From: Anaeramoeba flamelloides
Lineage: Eukaryota > Metamonada > Anaeramoebidae
Direction of reading: 5' to 3'
Assembly (NCBI GenBank): GCA_027625915.1
Contig: JANTQA010000012.1
Coordinates: 7,152,501 to 7,216,500, forward strand
Length of the DNA: 64,000 nucleotides
The notes beneath the pieces are model-generated. The model saw nothing but the letters and a program-made list of their open reading frames with translations. It did not search any database and was not told the origin of the DNA. A program made the translations under genes and the position numbers. Shown here in pieces: positions 46,540 to 57,051 of this stretch (within the stretch, counting starts at the first letter, position 1; each line of letters opens with the position of its first letter).

Positions 46540-47052
46540 ACACTAAAATTCAATTTTTGAAAAAAAAGTTGTTTGATTTAAATAAATTAAAAAAGAAATA
46601 CCAAATTAGAAACATTTGCAAATTGAAATGTGAATAATTGTTTATCAATTATAATACTAATAAAAAAAAAAAATAAATAATTATCAATACTAATAAATAA
46701 TTGTTGGTGTCTTAAATTTTTTGAGAGAGAGGAAAAAAAAAAAATAAATTGGGAAATTTTTATAAATATTATTAGATTTAGTGATCGATCAATGGTTAGA
46801 TATCATTTACTAATTTTATTTGAGTTCTTCTATTTTCAGTAACTCAACTTTAACCTAATATCAATCCTTAAAAAAAATTGGATCAAACGAAACAAGTTAC
46901 ATAATTCATGAAATGAAAATAAAAAACTTGTAGATGAAAAAATGATTTTCATATTTTTCAAAAATCAAAATTATTTTCAATTTGAATGAAATTATATTAT
47001 TGTGATTCTTTGAATTGTTTTAAAGGTATGGAGGATTTTGGAATTTTAATTT
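46540..47052 (-). mobile_element. Repeat family H, copy 3 (inverted)
   Basis: Reverse complement of H copy 2: GAGTTCTTCTATTTTCAG, GATCGATCAATGGTTAGATA, GATCAAACGAAACAAGTTAC and GATTTTGGAATTTTAA words occur in reversed order relative to 13668-14196. Confidence 0.65.
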
Positions 47053-47169
47053 ATATATAATGCCAATTAAAAATAAAACAGATGAGGTATCTAAAAAACT
47101 TCTGATTCCTTAAAATCAATGAGGAAAATCTAAGCTATTTCCAATAAATTGGTTTAAATTTATTTTATC

Positions 47170-47570
47170 TTTTATCTTTTAAACACAATCTTAAAAAAAG
47201 CATTTAAACATCCAAAATCATTAAATACCATTTATTGATTCATGGTAATAATTCAATTTGTTTATTTGGTATTGTATTTCATAAAGAAAATATATTAAAT
47301 TTTCTGATCTCGATTTTATCTGATATTTTTTGGTGTTAAAATTAGTGTTTATTATTTTCTTTTTGATTGAAAAACCCGTTTTCATAACTTGTTTAATCAC
47401 AACAAATTTTCAAATAAAATTTAATATATATAAACTGTATTTTATTCTTTTGAAAAATCATTATTACCATTTCCATATTTCCAGTTTTTTTAATGAAATT
47501 TGTAGAACATTGTTTTGACCAAAAAAAGTGCTATTTTCTTTTTTTTTCATTTTTTGAAAATATTTCATCC
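47170..47570 (+). repeat. Repeat family L, copy 2
   Basis: Direct counterpart of 19480-19878, sharing ACATCCAAAATCATTAAATA-type, TTTGGTATTGTATTTCATAA and TTTTCTGATCTCGATTTTAT words in order. Confidence 0.65.
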
Positions 47571-48099
47571 AAATTATAATAAAATAAATATCTTAGCTAT
47601 TTATTCAATTGTTATTAATATTAAACTTAATTTGATGTCATCAATTTAAAAAATACTAACACGAAAAAAGATGATTTTTTATGAAATGTAAAAAAAAATG
47701 CCCCACTTTTTTGGAAATACCTTATACATTTTTTTAAAGCAAATAATTTTAGTCACATACAATTCTCAAATTTTATGAAAGTTTATTATGATTTTGAATT
47801 CAAGTGTGACCGTTTGATGGTCTAATCTCATAAAGTTTTTGATATCTAAAAGATTATTTTGGTTTTTGAATATTTGTCACATATTTTTCAAAAAGGGATA
47901 TCACGAAATAAATAATTCACAAATAATGGGCTCTAAAACACCCTTATTTCAAATAGAATGGAGTAAATTGATTTTATGTAGAAAACAAACAATTGAAATT
48001 TAAGATTTATAAATATTCAATAAAAAAACAATTAGATTGTTTTTCAAAATTTGATTCATTATATTTGAAGATCTTTTGAAATTATTTTTTGACAAGTGA

Positions 48100-48269
48100 A
48101 TAGTTTCGATTATTTTTTTTTTGACCAATTTCTAAATAAGTATTCCTTATTTAGAAATATGTTTAATATTGGAAATAAAAAGGGTTTTCAAATCTAAGTA
48201 ATTGACAAAAAATTTTCTCGATCTCTATTAAATTTAGGTAAAAAAATTTAATAGAGACCAGCCCCTTAA
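48100..48269 (-). mobile_element. Repeat family A, copy 4 (inverted)
   Basis: Reverse orientation of the A element: GACCAATTTCTAAATAAG, ATGTTTAATATTGGAAATAA and TAATTGACAAAAAATTTTCT interior words. Its GACCAGCCCCTTAA end falls at the right, matching the A terminus. Confidence 0.7.
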
Positions 48270-48899
48270 TTGATTATTTTATATCTCAGATCCTATATGT
48301 TTTTTTTATTTGTTATTTAAATCATTCTTGCATTTTTGTTGGATTTATTTGTTTGATTTAGCAATTTTATTTTTATAAATGATATTCATGTGATTTTTCG
48401 AGTTTTCTTTTGCAAACTTGGAAATATTGGGTCTAGAAATCATCAGGATTTTGACGAACCTTTCTGATTATTTTTTTTAATATACAGAATAACCCTTTAG
48501 TATTACCAATTTTAGAGAGGCCACCACACCTTGAGTATGAAGTCAAATTATGATAATAGAACCAACCCTTTCGATTAACTTTTTTCTCATCTGAAATATA
48601 AATCTTGATAAATCAGATTTAATTTTGGTAAGTTGCAACTTTATAGAAATAATCACAAAAAAACATTTACCAAATTCCAAAAGACAAAATGTTTACATTT
48701 TCAGTGATCACTAACTAAATTTCTTTAAATTTTTCTGCTTTAGACTATTCAAACCAGGACAGAAAGGTTTTGTTGAGATCTTCTTTGTAGCAAAAAATTT
48801 TTAAAAAGAATAAAACATTTGGTTTCTTTAATAATAAAAAACACAGTTGAAATAAAAGAGTCTGTTCGTCCATCAATCACTTACTATTGGTTGATCAAT

Positions 48900-49060
48900 A
48901 AAAGGAAAAAAATTTTCATTCAGATTTCCAAAAGAAGATTTATAAATCCTAAAATTTCAAATTATTTAATTTCTAAGAAGAGTGGTTTAAATTAAAAATT
49001 AACCATTTTAAAATTGGGATCTTTGATGGTTTTGAATTCTTGGATTTTTGTCTTTTTATA
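48900..49060 (+). repeat. Repeat family M, fragment
   Basis: AAAAATTTTCATTCAGATTTCC followed by AAAATTGGGATCTTTGATG resembles the left two thirds of M copy 3 at 19235-19400. Confidence 0.4.
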
Positions 49061-49456
49061 AAAGCTAAAAAATTTTTTCCTTTATTTGACAATTCTTATC
49101 GATTGAGATTAGAATCATCTTGCATTTCTAAAATCATTTTTTTAAAATTTTTTTGAAAAGTCATGCAGACGTAGACAAAGTGTTTGAAACTACTCAAAAA
49201 ATATATTGATTTCTTAAAGTATTTTGCCTTATTGAGTGAAAAATTTCAAAATCAAAAAAAAAAAAAAAAAAATAAAAAATACAGCATTGTTTTTCCAAAA
49301 TTTAGCTTCTTGGCAACATAAGACACATTAATTGTTCTAGTATAGAACGACATTCTTTAAAAAGCATTTTAAAGAAGAGATTTCAAAAGATCTTAATTAT
49401 TTTTTTAATCAAATACTTTATTTGTTCTGTATAAATATTTGGAATATACTCAGAAT

Positions 49457-50550
<1,094 letters not shown>

Positions 50551-50810
50551 TAACACTTACTCTTAAGAGTAACTTAAATGTTCATTTTTTTTAATTTTGT
50601 TAGTATCAAAACAAAATTTAACCTCATAATTTTTAAAAATAAATTACGATCCAAGTTATTAAATTTTGAAAATGTTCTTTTTTAGTTTTTTTGTTTGTTT
50701 TTTTCGAATAACCCTAAGAGGTTAAAAAGGATGTTTTTGTATAATGTCATTTTCTTGGCAATAATCTTTCCTCTAGATAGCTAGAAAAAAGTACTCGAAA
50801 TTTATTTTAG

Positions 50811-50870
50811 GGTTTCGGGGGGGGTGTCGTAGAGTGCTGTAAAGTGCCTGAGAGTGTCTAGCTTTTCTAG
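50811..50870 (+). other. Locally G-rich segment
   Basis: A run of eight G (about 50818-50826) is followed by three GTG-containing near-repeats (GAGTGCTGTA, AAGTGCCTGA, GAGTGTCTAG). The base composition is far from the surroundings. No RNA gene or motif is recognised. Confidence 0.6.
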
Positions 50871-50879
50871 AATTCAAAA

Positions 50880-51185
50880 GAATATAGAAAAATCTAAGAT
50901 TTTACTCAATTTTTTAAAATTTTGGAAAACCTATCTGCAGGTTTTTTTAATTTCAGAAATAAAATGAAAATTTTTGAATTTTTATATTAATTTCTCAAAT
51001 TAAAAATAAACTTAAGAAAAGTGTCTTGGGTTTTTTTCACCTTTTGTTTTTGTTTTGAAAACTTATTGATTTTCTAATCAAAACAAAATTTTTAAAAAAC
51101 CTAACGTCAAAGATGGTATAATTTTATTGAATCATCCCTCCGAAAAAATAAAAAATACAAAATAAAAAAGAAAAAATCAACAAAA
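50880..51185. repeat. Repeat family O, copy 2
   Basis: Shares AAAACCTAACGTCAAAGATG, then TTGAATCATCCCTCC and an AAAATAAAAAATA tail, with the right end of 41730-42110. Confidence 0.45.
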
Positions 51186-51680
51186 TTGTTATTTTTGTTT
51201 TTTAAATCAATATTTTGATTAATTATGTTTGATTTGTTATTCCTTTGGTTATGTCGATATTTCGAGAGAAAAATTCCTGAAATATTATTAGATATTCACT
51301 TGTATTAAAAAATAAAATTGAAAATCCAAAGTAAGGCAAACTTGTTATTGCTATTATCATTTTAACATTATTAATAGAGTTTTTTCACAATATAAGAAAT
51401 ATTTCAGTTTTAAAAAAACATTGAGGTTTTTATTTTTATTTTTGTTAATAGTACCACCCTTTTTAAAAGTCTTTAGTAGGGAAAAATGGGGGTTTATTTT
51501 GGGGTTAAAATAAAAAGGTGTGTGGTAATGGATTCCGTTAAATTAAACTTTAGGGTATTTTTTTTGAATAGATAATAACCAATAGTTTTCAAAATACTCT
51601 TATCTTATCTAAAAAACTCAAATATGAAAAAAAAAAAAATAACTGGTGCAAAAGAGTAAAGATGTTTGTCTAAAAAAATA

Positions 51681-51992
51681 GAGTTTTTACAATTTTAGAA
51701 GATAAATAAAAAGTTCTATACAATTGCCCACAATTCTGTTATAGTAAATAAAATATATGATAATCTTAATAGACTAATAATAGTTATAATCAAAAAATTG
51801 TTTGGTAAATATCAATCTTTCAATTTAAAAAAAAAAATCTTTTTTCAAACAATTTATTGGTTATTTGCCAAAAGATTGTATATTTAAAACCCATTTGATA
51901 TCAAAAATAAAAATGGGGGTTCTATTTACCATTACCAAATTGTGGGTAATTGTATAGAACTCTTTATTTATCTCTAAAATTGTAAAAACTAT
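51681..51992. mobile_element. Element P: foldback with about 55-bp inverted arms
   Basis: AGTTTTTACAATTTTAGAAG and AAGTTCTATACAATTGCCCA at the left are mirrored by TGGGTAATTGTATAGAACTC and CTCTAAAATTGTAAAAACTA at the right. The ends of the arms are near 51681 and 51992. About 200 bp of AT-rich interior, no frame. Only one copy in the window. Confidence 0.75.
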
Positions 51993-52239
51993 TATTTTTT
52001 ACAACATCCCATAACAACTCTTCTGTGGTAAATATTGTGTGTCCTAAGTTTTTTTTAATTTTTGATATAAACCGAAAAATCAACAAATTTTTTGTTTAAT
52101 TGATAAATCAAAAAAAAAAAAAAAAAAAAAAAAAACTTAGAGAAGAGTTTGTAAAGAGAGATAGGGTGAGTAGTGCGTATAGTTTTTCTTTTTTTCGGTA
52201 AAATTCACTGATTTTATAAACATAAAAATCAAGACGAAT

Positions 52240-52640
52240 TAACTCTGGTTTTCAAGAATTCAAAAGAATCAATAATAAATCTTTCATTAAACTCTATTCT
52301 TTTGTATTTTAGAAAACAACTGAAAAATGTCTGTAGAGTATCATCAGGTGACTAGGTTTTTTTAATTGGTGCAATGAAAAGAAAATTTAATAAATTTTCT
52401 TTTTATTTCAAAAGGTAAAAAAAAAACCTACAGGTGATTTTTTTAATGTGAGAAATAAACCAAAAATTTGAAAAATTGTCTGTTTTATTTCAAAAATTAA
52501 AAAAAAAAAACCTAACTGGGGTGTCCTGAGTTTTCCGTTTATTTGGAAGAATTGAGTAAAATCTTTGACTAAACTCTATTCTTTTAAATTAAAAAAAATC
52601 TTTTTTAGGATTTTTTTGTCATAGGGTTTCCAGAATTCAA
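52240..52640. repeat. Repeat family O-related foldback, copy 3
   Basis: Contains two direct copies of AAACTCTATTCTTTT (about 52290 and 52583) and several AAAAACCTA / TAGGTTTTT inverted words, like O copy 1. Diverged. Confidence 0.4.
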
Positions 52641-53499
52641 AAAAACAAATAATTCTTTACAAGTTAAAATAATTAATTATACATTTTAGAGATGTTCATC
52701 AAAGTTACAAAATAAAATATAATAAAATAACATCTTGCTAGAATCATAATAAAATTTTTTACTATTAATTTGAAAAAAATATTAATAGAACCTTGATAAT
52801 GGGATACTTTGCATAAATTTCACAATATCTTTAAAAATATTTTTGAGAAATATCCTTTATTAAACAATAATGTTTATTATAATTTGAAGTTTTTAAAAAG
52901 TGAAAAAATTGAAAAACTTTAATTTTTTTTTAAAAAATTTTTTCATAATCATGTTTTAAAACAGTTCTTTTCAAAGAAACTTTTAAGAAAATCAACTAAT
53001 TTTACAAAGCCTTTTAACATTTAAACCAATAAAATGATTTCTTCCTCTTTATTCAAAACTGGGTTAAACAAATTAAAAAATATAAAATAAATGTTCAAAA
53101 TGTTATTTTGAATTTCGAAATATTTATGAACCCCAATTCGTTTTTTAATCAGAAAATACAAATTAAACTCAATAACAAATGGAAAAGAAAAATAGTCTTT
53201 TTTTCAGGATTGCAGTGTGTTAAATAACACATTTTTTTTACTTTAATCCATTACGAAAATTTAACTCATACTCTGGTAAAAAATATTGGCTTAATGGAGA
53301 GATAAAATAAACAACTCAATATGGTTGAACACAATCTATAAAAAAAGAAAGAGGATTCTTTAAATCAATTTTAAAAAAGAATTATGAAGATATCAAAAGA
53401 TTAAATTGTACTTTTTTTAAAAATAAATGAAAAAAATGATCATTTTTTGAATTTTAATAAGAAAACCATTTAATCCCAGTGAAAAGTGTAAATAAGACG

Positions 53500-53632
53500 A
53501 AATTTTTGAAACAAAAGCATTTAATTTTATTGAACCATTTACATTAATCCTAGATCTAACCTCCAAAGTTGATTTGGATATAAGCCAAGTGTGTACATGT
53601 GTTCTTATCTTCAAATACCCAAGTCTGAAAAA
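53500..53632 (-). repeat. Repeat family R, copy 2
   Basis: On the minus strand TTTTCAG is followed by an open frame of about 23 codons ending in TAG, which mimics an exon. The same sequence recurs at 37505-37640 with frame-breaking differences, so it is treated as a repeat. Confidence 0.6.
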
Positions 53633-53712
53633 AAAAAAAGGAGTTAAATTTTTGTAAGGGGTTAAATGTTGTCAACATCGGTTATTTGTGCATCCATACA
53701 AGGTTTTTTTTT

Positions 53713-53893
53713 TGAAAGGACTAATCTCATTTAAATTTTTTAACCTAAATTTAACAGAGATCGAAAAATTTTTTGCCAATTACTTAGATTTGAAAAGCTC
53801 TATTTATTTTCAATATTAAACATATTTCTTGATAGGGAATCCTTATTTAGAAATTGGTCAAAAAAAAATAATAGGCAGAGGCCATTCCCTTAA
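53713..53893 (+). mobile_element. Repeat family A, copy 3
   Basis: The left end AAAGGACTAATCTCATT and the right end CATTCCCTTAA, with interior TTTTTTGCCAATTACTTAGA and TCCTTATTTAGAAATTGGTC as in copies 1 and 2. Confidence 0.75.
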
Positions 53894-53954
53894 ATTTTAT
53901 TGTTTCTTTTATTGAACCTCTTTTTCCCAAATAGTTCCAAAAAGTGTTGATCTC

Positions 53955-54225
53955 TTTTGTTGTTTGGTTTTATGTTTGGTGGGTTTTTTTTATCTTTCTT
54001 CTTGTATTTGATTTACAAATTTAGATCGTATCATTTGGTGTGGTGTTATGATTGGGATCGTATCTTTTGGTTTTTGGTTTGGTAGGTCTGTTTTGTTTTT
54101 AATTTTTTTGATAGTATCTTTTGGATTGTTTCGGTTTTGTTTGGTTTGGTTTGGTTTGATATGTGGTGTGTACTTTGTTATTGAGTTGTATTGATTTGGT
54201 TTGTTGGGTGTTTGGATCTTAAAAG
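53955..54225. repeat. Strongly T/G-skewed minisatellite-like tract
   Basis: About 270 bp of almost only T and G on the plus strand, with TTTGG pentamers (a run of TTTGGTTTGGTTTGG near 54140) and three spaced copies of GATCGTATCATTTGG-like words (54024, 54056, 54111). The apparent minus-strand reading frame across it (K/N/P/T-rich) is composition-driven. Confidence 0.7.
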
Positions 54226-54298
54226 GAATGAAAGTTGTTGATTTGTTTTGCAAAAAATGAATTCGAAAAAAATACAATTCAAACAATATTTTTAGTAT

Positions 54299-54704
54299 TT
54301 AATGACGAAAACAAAAAAAACTTTTGTTAAACAGAGCCAAAAATAGAAAAAAACTATTGCTTTTGATACCATTTCTTTTTTTAAAAACACAAAGAAAAAC
54401 ATAAACAGGAAGAATTGGAGTTGTGGTAATACCAACAAGTATTTTAAAAAACATTTTTCTTTTCAAAATTTGAATTATCTCACCAAAATAAGCCAATAAA
54501 AAGTCTCCATAAGTAAAAAACCATTCGAAAACTCAAAAACAAACTGTGTATATTTGATCTTTACTATTAAAATTTATGGGTCAAATTATTGGGTCTCAAC
54601 AACATTAGAAATTAGTTTTTTATATTACCATTTCGGATGAGATTTATCCATCTCTTTTTAAATATAAAAGGTAAGGAGTAACAATTGCAATTACAGTACA
54701 ACTT
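54299..54704 (-). CDS. Possible membrane-protein fragment (two candidate exons)
   Basis: Candidate exons 54629-54704 and 54299-54531 on the minus strand are separated by a 97-bp stretch with GTAATA and TTGAG ends and compatible phases. Joined, they read FKKRWINLIRNVFEWFFTYG, then DFLLAYFGEIIQILKRK, then a 19-residue hydrophobic segment (VGITTTPILPVYVFLCVF). The order W-x-L-I-x-N, then GDFL, then a hydrophobic helix loosely recalls Derlin-type rhomboid pseudoproteases, but conserved residues are too few to claim it. No start exon was found upstream. It could be a decayed gene. Confidence 0.2.
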
Positions 54705-55270
54705 CTGTGATTCTTTTTAGTTTCTGAAGAGATCTATTTTGACTTGTTTTGAAAAAATGTTTTGGAATCTTTTTTAACTTCATGAGTAAAAATTACCTTT
54801 TAAATTTCAGTTAAAAAGTCAGATTAATTTATTTTTTGAGCTGGTTAATAATAATTCAAATTCGGTTTCTAATTCTCTAGATTTTTTTAATAAGTGAATT
54901 GGTTTAGATTATTTGATTTTCCTCTTTTTTTTATATTATGATTTTTGAAGAATTATTTTTCGTTTTTAGGCTCTGAACAAAAAATTGTTTCTGAAAGTTC
55001 AAACTATCTATTTCTTTTGATTTTTTTTTTTCAATTATAAAAAAAAATATTTAATTGGACTTTAAAAAGACTACCAGAGAAAAAAAGTCTTTCCACAATA
55101 CGATTTCACTAGATTTTTCAATGGTATGAAATTCAATTCTTTTTTGATTCTTCCTCTTTAAGAAAAAAACTGAACCTATTTCATTTTTTTTTAGATTTCT
55201 TAAAATCTTTTATCATTTCTTTTTAGAAACAAATCTCTCAAATTAATTTCCAAATTATCTTTTCATTGAT

Positions 55271-57051
55271 ATGGAACAACAATTTGTAACACACTCTTCG
55301 AAAATTGCACGTTCATTTCTTGAATTATTCTTTACTCGTCTTTATCGTGATCCTGAAAGGCTTTATGAATATTTTGATTTAGACTCTTCGTTGTCTTCAG
55401 GGTTTGAAGGGGAAATCGATTACCCTTATGTTGGAGAAGTAAATTATTCCAAATTTTTTTTTTTTTATTTTGTTCTTTGCTTTTTTTATTTAAAATTTAC
55501 AAACTCTTCACACTGAAAAAATAAAAAAATAAAAAAAAAAAAATTTAAAATTAAAACAAAAACCAACCAATCGTCAACCAAAATGTTCAAACTGTATTCT
55601 TCAAAATTTAAAACCTGAATAATAATAAAAAAAAAAATCTTCTTTTTATGCCCCTTGACTGCAATTTGCGCAATAATTTCCACTTTGATTTCTTTTAGGT
55701 GATTAAGGAAAAGATTCATAATGAAAAGTATCTTCAATGTAGAACACACATTTCCGATATTGTTTCGCATGATAGCGTTAACGGAAGTATTGTAATTTGT
55801 ATTTTAGGGTGGATCTCCAACGCAGGATCCAAGCCCTCAAAATTTTCAAGAACATTTATCCTTGAACAAAAAAAAAATTCAACCAAGAAGAATCAATACT
55901 TTATCAGGAACGATATTATGAGGTATCTTAATGATGACTATTTAAACTATCAAAATTCTTTACCAAAGAACGAGCAAAAACAAGAATTTATTCCTAATTT
56001 CCAAAACCAAAACGGATATTACGCAAATGAACTCGAACAAAATTTGGTCGACGAAAATAGTACTTTTGTTAATGACAAAGAAGAGCAGGAAGAAGAAGAA
56101 GAAGAAGAAGAAGAAGAATACGAAGAATCAAAAGAAGACAATGAAAGTGAAGAGGATGAATCAGAAGAAGAAGAATCAGAAGAAGAAGAAGAAGAAGAAG
56201 AAGAAGAATCAGAAGAAGAATCAGAAGAAGACGATAGTGGAGAAGAAGAAAGTGAGGAAGTTTCTGAAGAAGAAGAATCAAAAGAAGAAAGCGAAGAGGT
56301 TTCTGGAGAAGAAAGTGAGGAAAGCGAAGAAGACGAATCCGAGGAAGGAGAGGAAGAAAGTGAAGAAGGAGAAGAAGTTTCCGAAGAAGAAGAAAGCGAA
56401 GAGGTTTCAGAAGAAGAAGAATCAGAAGAAGAAGAAGAATCCGGGGAAGGAGAGGAAAGCGAAGAAGGAGAAGAAAGTGAAGAAGAAGTTTCCGAAGAAG
56501 AAGAAAGTGAAGAGGTTTCCGAAGAAGGTGAGAGCAGCGAAGAAGAAGAGGGTGGAGAAGAAGAAGGAGAAGAAGAATCCGAAGAAGGGGAAGAAAGTGA
56601 AGAAGATGATGGAGAAAATGAAGAAGAAGAACAAGAAGAAACAAAGAACAAAAAAAAGATCATCAAAAAACAAAGAATAGGATCAAAACAAACAAAAAAA
56701 CCGGACAAAAAGAATAATTCAAAAACAAATAAATTCGCACCAAAAAAAACTTCCAAACCTAAAAAAAACGAAAAAAAAAATACAATTTGGGTTGGAAACC
56801 TGCCTTATAAGACAACCACCATTCGTTTAAAAGACAAATTTAACGAATTCGGTGAAATTACAAATGTATTTATTCCCAACGGTAGATCTTTTGCTTATAT
56901 AACATTCAAAAATAGATCAGGCATGTTAAACAGTTTAAAAAAATCAAGTATTTTTATCAAAAGAAATAAATTAAAGGTGAACGAAAATAATCCTAGACCC
57001 AGAAACAATAATTACTATCGACCAAGACAATACAATTATTATTATTATTAA
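55271..57051 (+). CDS. G3BP-like protein (NTF2-like domain, acidic repeat region, RRM)
   Basis: 506 residues in two exons, 55271-55438 and 55699-57051, joined in phase 0 across a 260-bp intron (GTAAAT, TTTAG). Residues about 8-135 are an NTF2-like domain: ARSFLELFFTRLYRDPERLY, then HISDIVSHDSVNGSIVICIL, FSRTFILEQ and YFIRNDIMRYL, in the order seen in G3BP. Residues about 183-370 are an S/E-rich acidic tract from a GAA-rich repeat. A lysine-rich spacer follows, then an RRM at about 417-486 with RNP2 IWVGNL and RNP1 RSFAYITF. The tail is NNNYYRPRQYNYYYY, tyrosine-rich where G3BPs carry RGG repeats. Animal G3BP binds mRNA and nucleates stress granules in the cytoplasm. The domain order supports the call; the function here is inferred. 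Confidence 0.9.
55439..55698 (+). other. Intron of the G3BP-like gene
   Basis: 260 bp, GTAAAT to TTTTAG, with poly-A and poly-T runs. No repeat element inside. Confidence 0.9.
56077..56640. repeat. GAA-rich coding repeat in the G3BP-like gene
   Basis: Imperfect GAA/AGT/GAG trinucleotide array encoding S/E-rich sequence with recurring EEVSEEEESEE-like units. Long frames on the opposite strand (poly-S, poly-L, poly-F) are shadows of it. Confidence 0.9.

Larger units (their letters stand above)
43642..49456. other. Intergenic gap between Rab5 and the E2 gene
   Basis: Divergent 5.8-kb spacer. It contains B-family copy 3 (43778-44266, only 140 bp upstream of Rab5), N-family copy 1 (44635-44945), a LINE-type relic (46007-46138), a G-type inverted unit (46280-46365), H-family copy 3 (46540-47052), L-family copy 2 (47170-47570), A-family copy 4 (48100-48269) and an M-family fragment (48900-49060). 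No intact gene seen. Confidence 0.6.
50551..55270. other. Gap between the E2 and G3BP-like genes
   Basis: A 4.7-kb spacer. It contains a G-rich segment (50811-50870), O-family copies 2 and 3 (about 50880-51185, 52240-52640), foldback P (51681-51992), R-family copy 2 (53500-53632), A-family copy 3 (53713-53893), a T/G-skewed tract (53955-54225) and a possible minus-strand membrane-protein fragment (54299-54704). Confidence 0.55.

Noticed and set aside
47330-47518. Hydrophobic 62-codon frame resembling a membrane protein
   Set aside because: Lies wholly in repeat L copy 2. The equivalent frame is not maintained in copy 1 at 19480-19878.
53990-54286. 98-codon minus-strand frame rich in K, N, P, T
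   Set aside because: Follows the T/G-skewed minisatellite-like tract; no protein features.
56019-56756. Long minus-strand poly-S/poly-L and plus-strand poly-K frames across the G3BP-like gene
   Set aside because: They follow the GAA repeat in the wrong frames; the real frame links an NTF2-like domain to an RRM.
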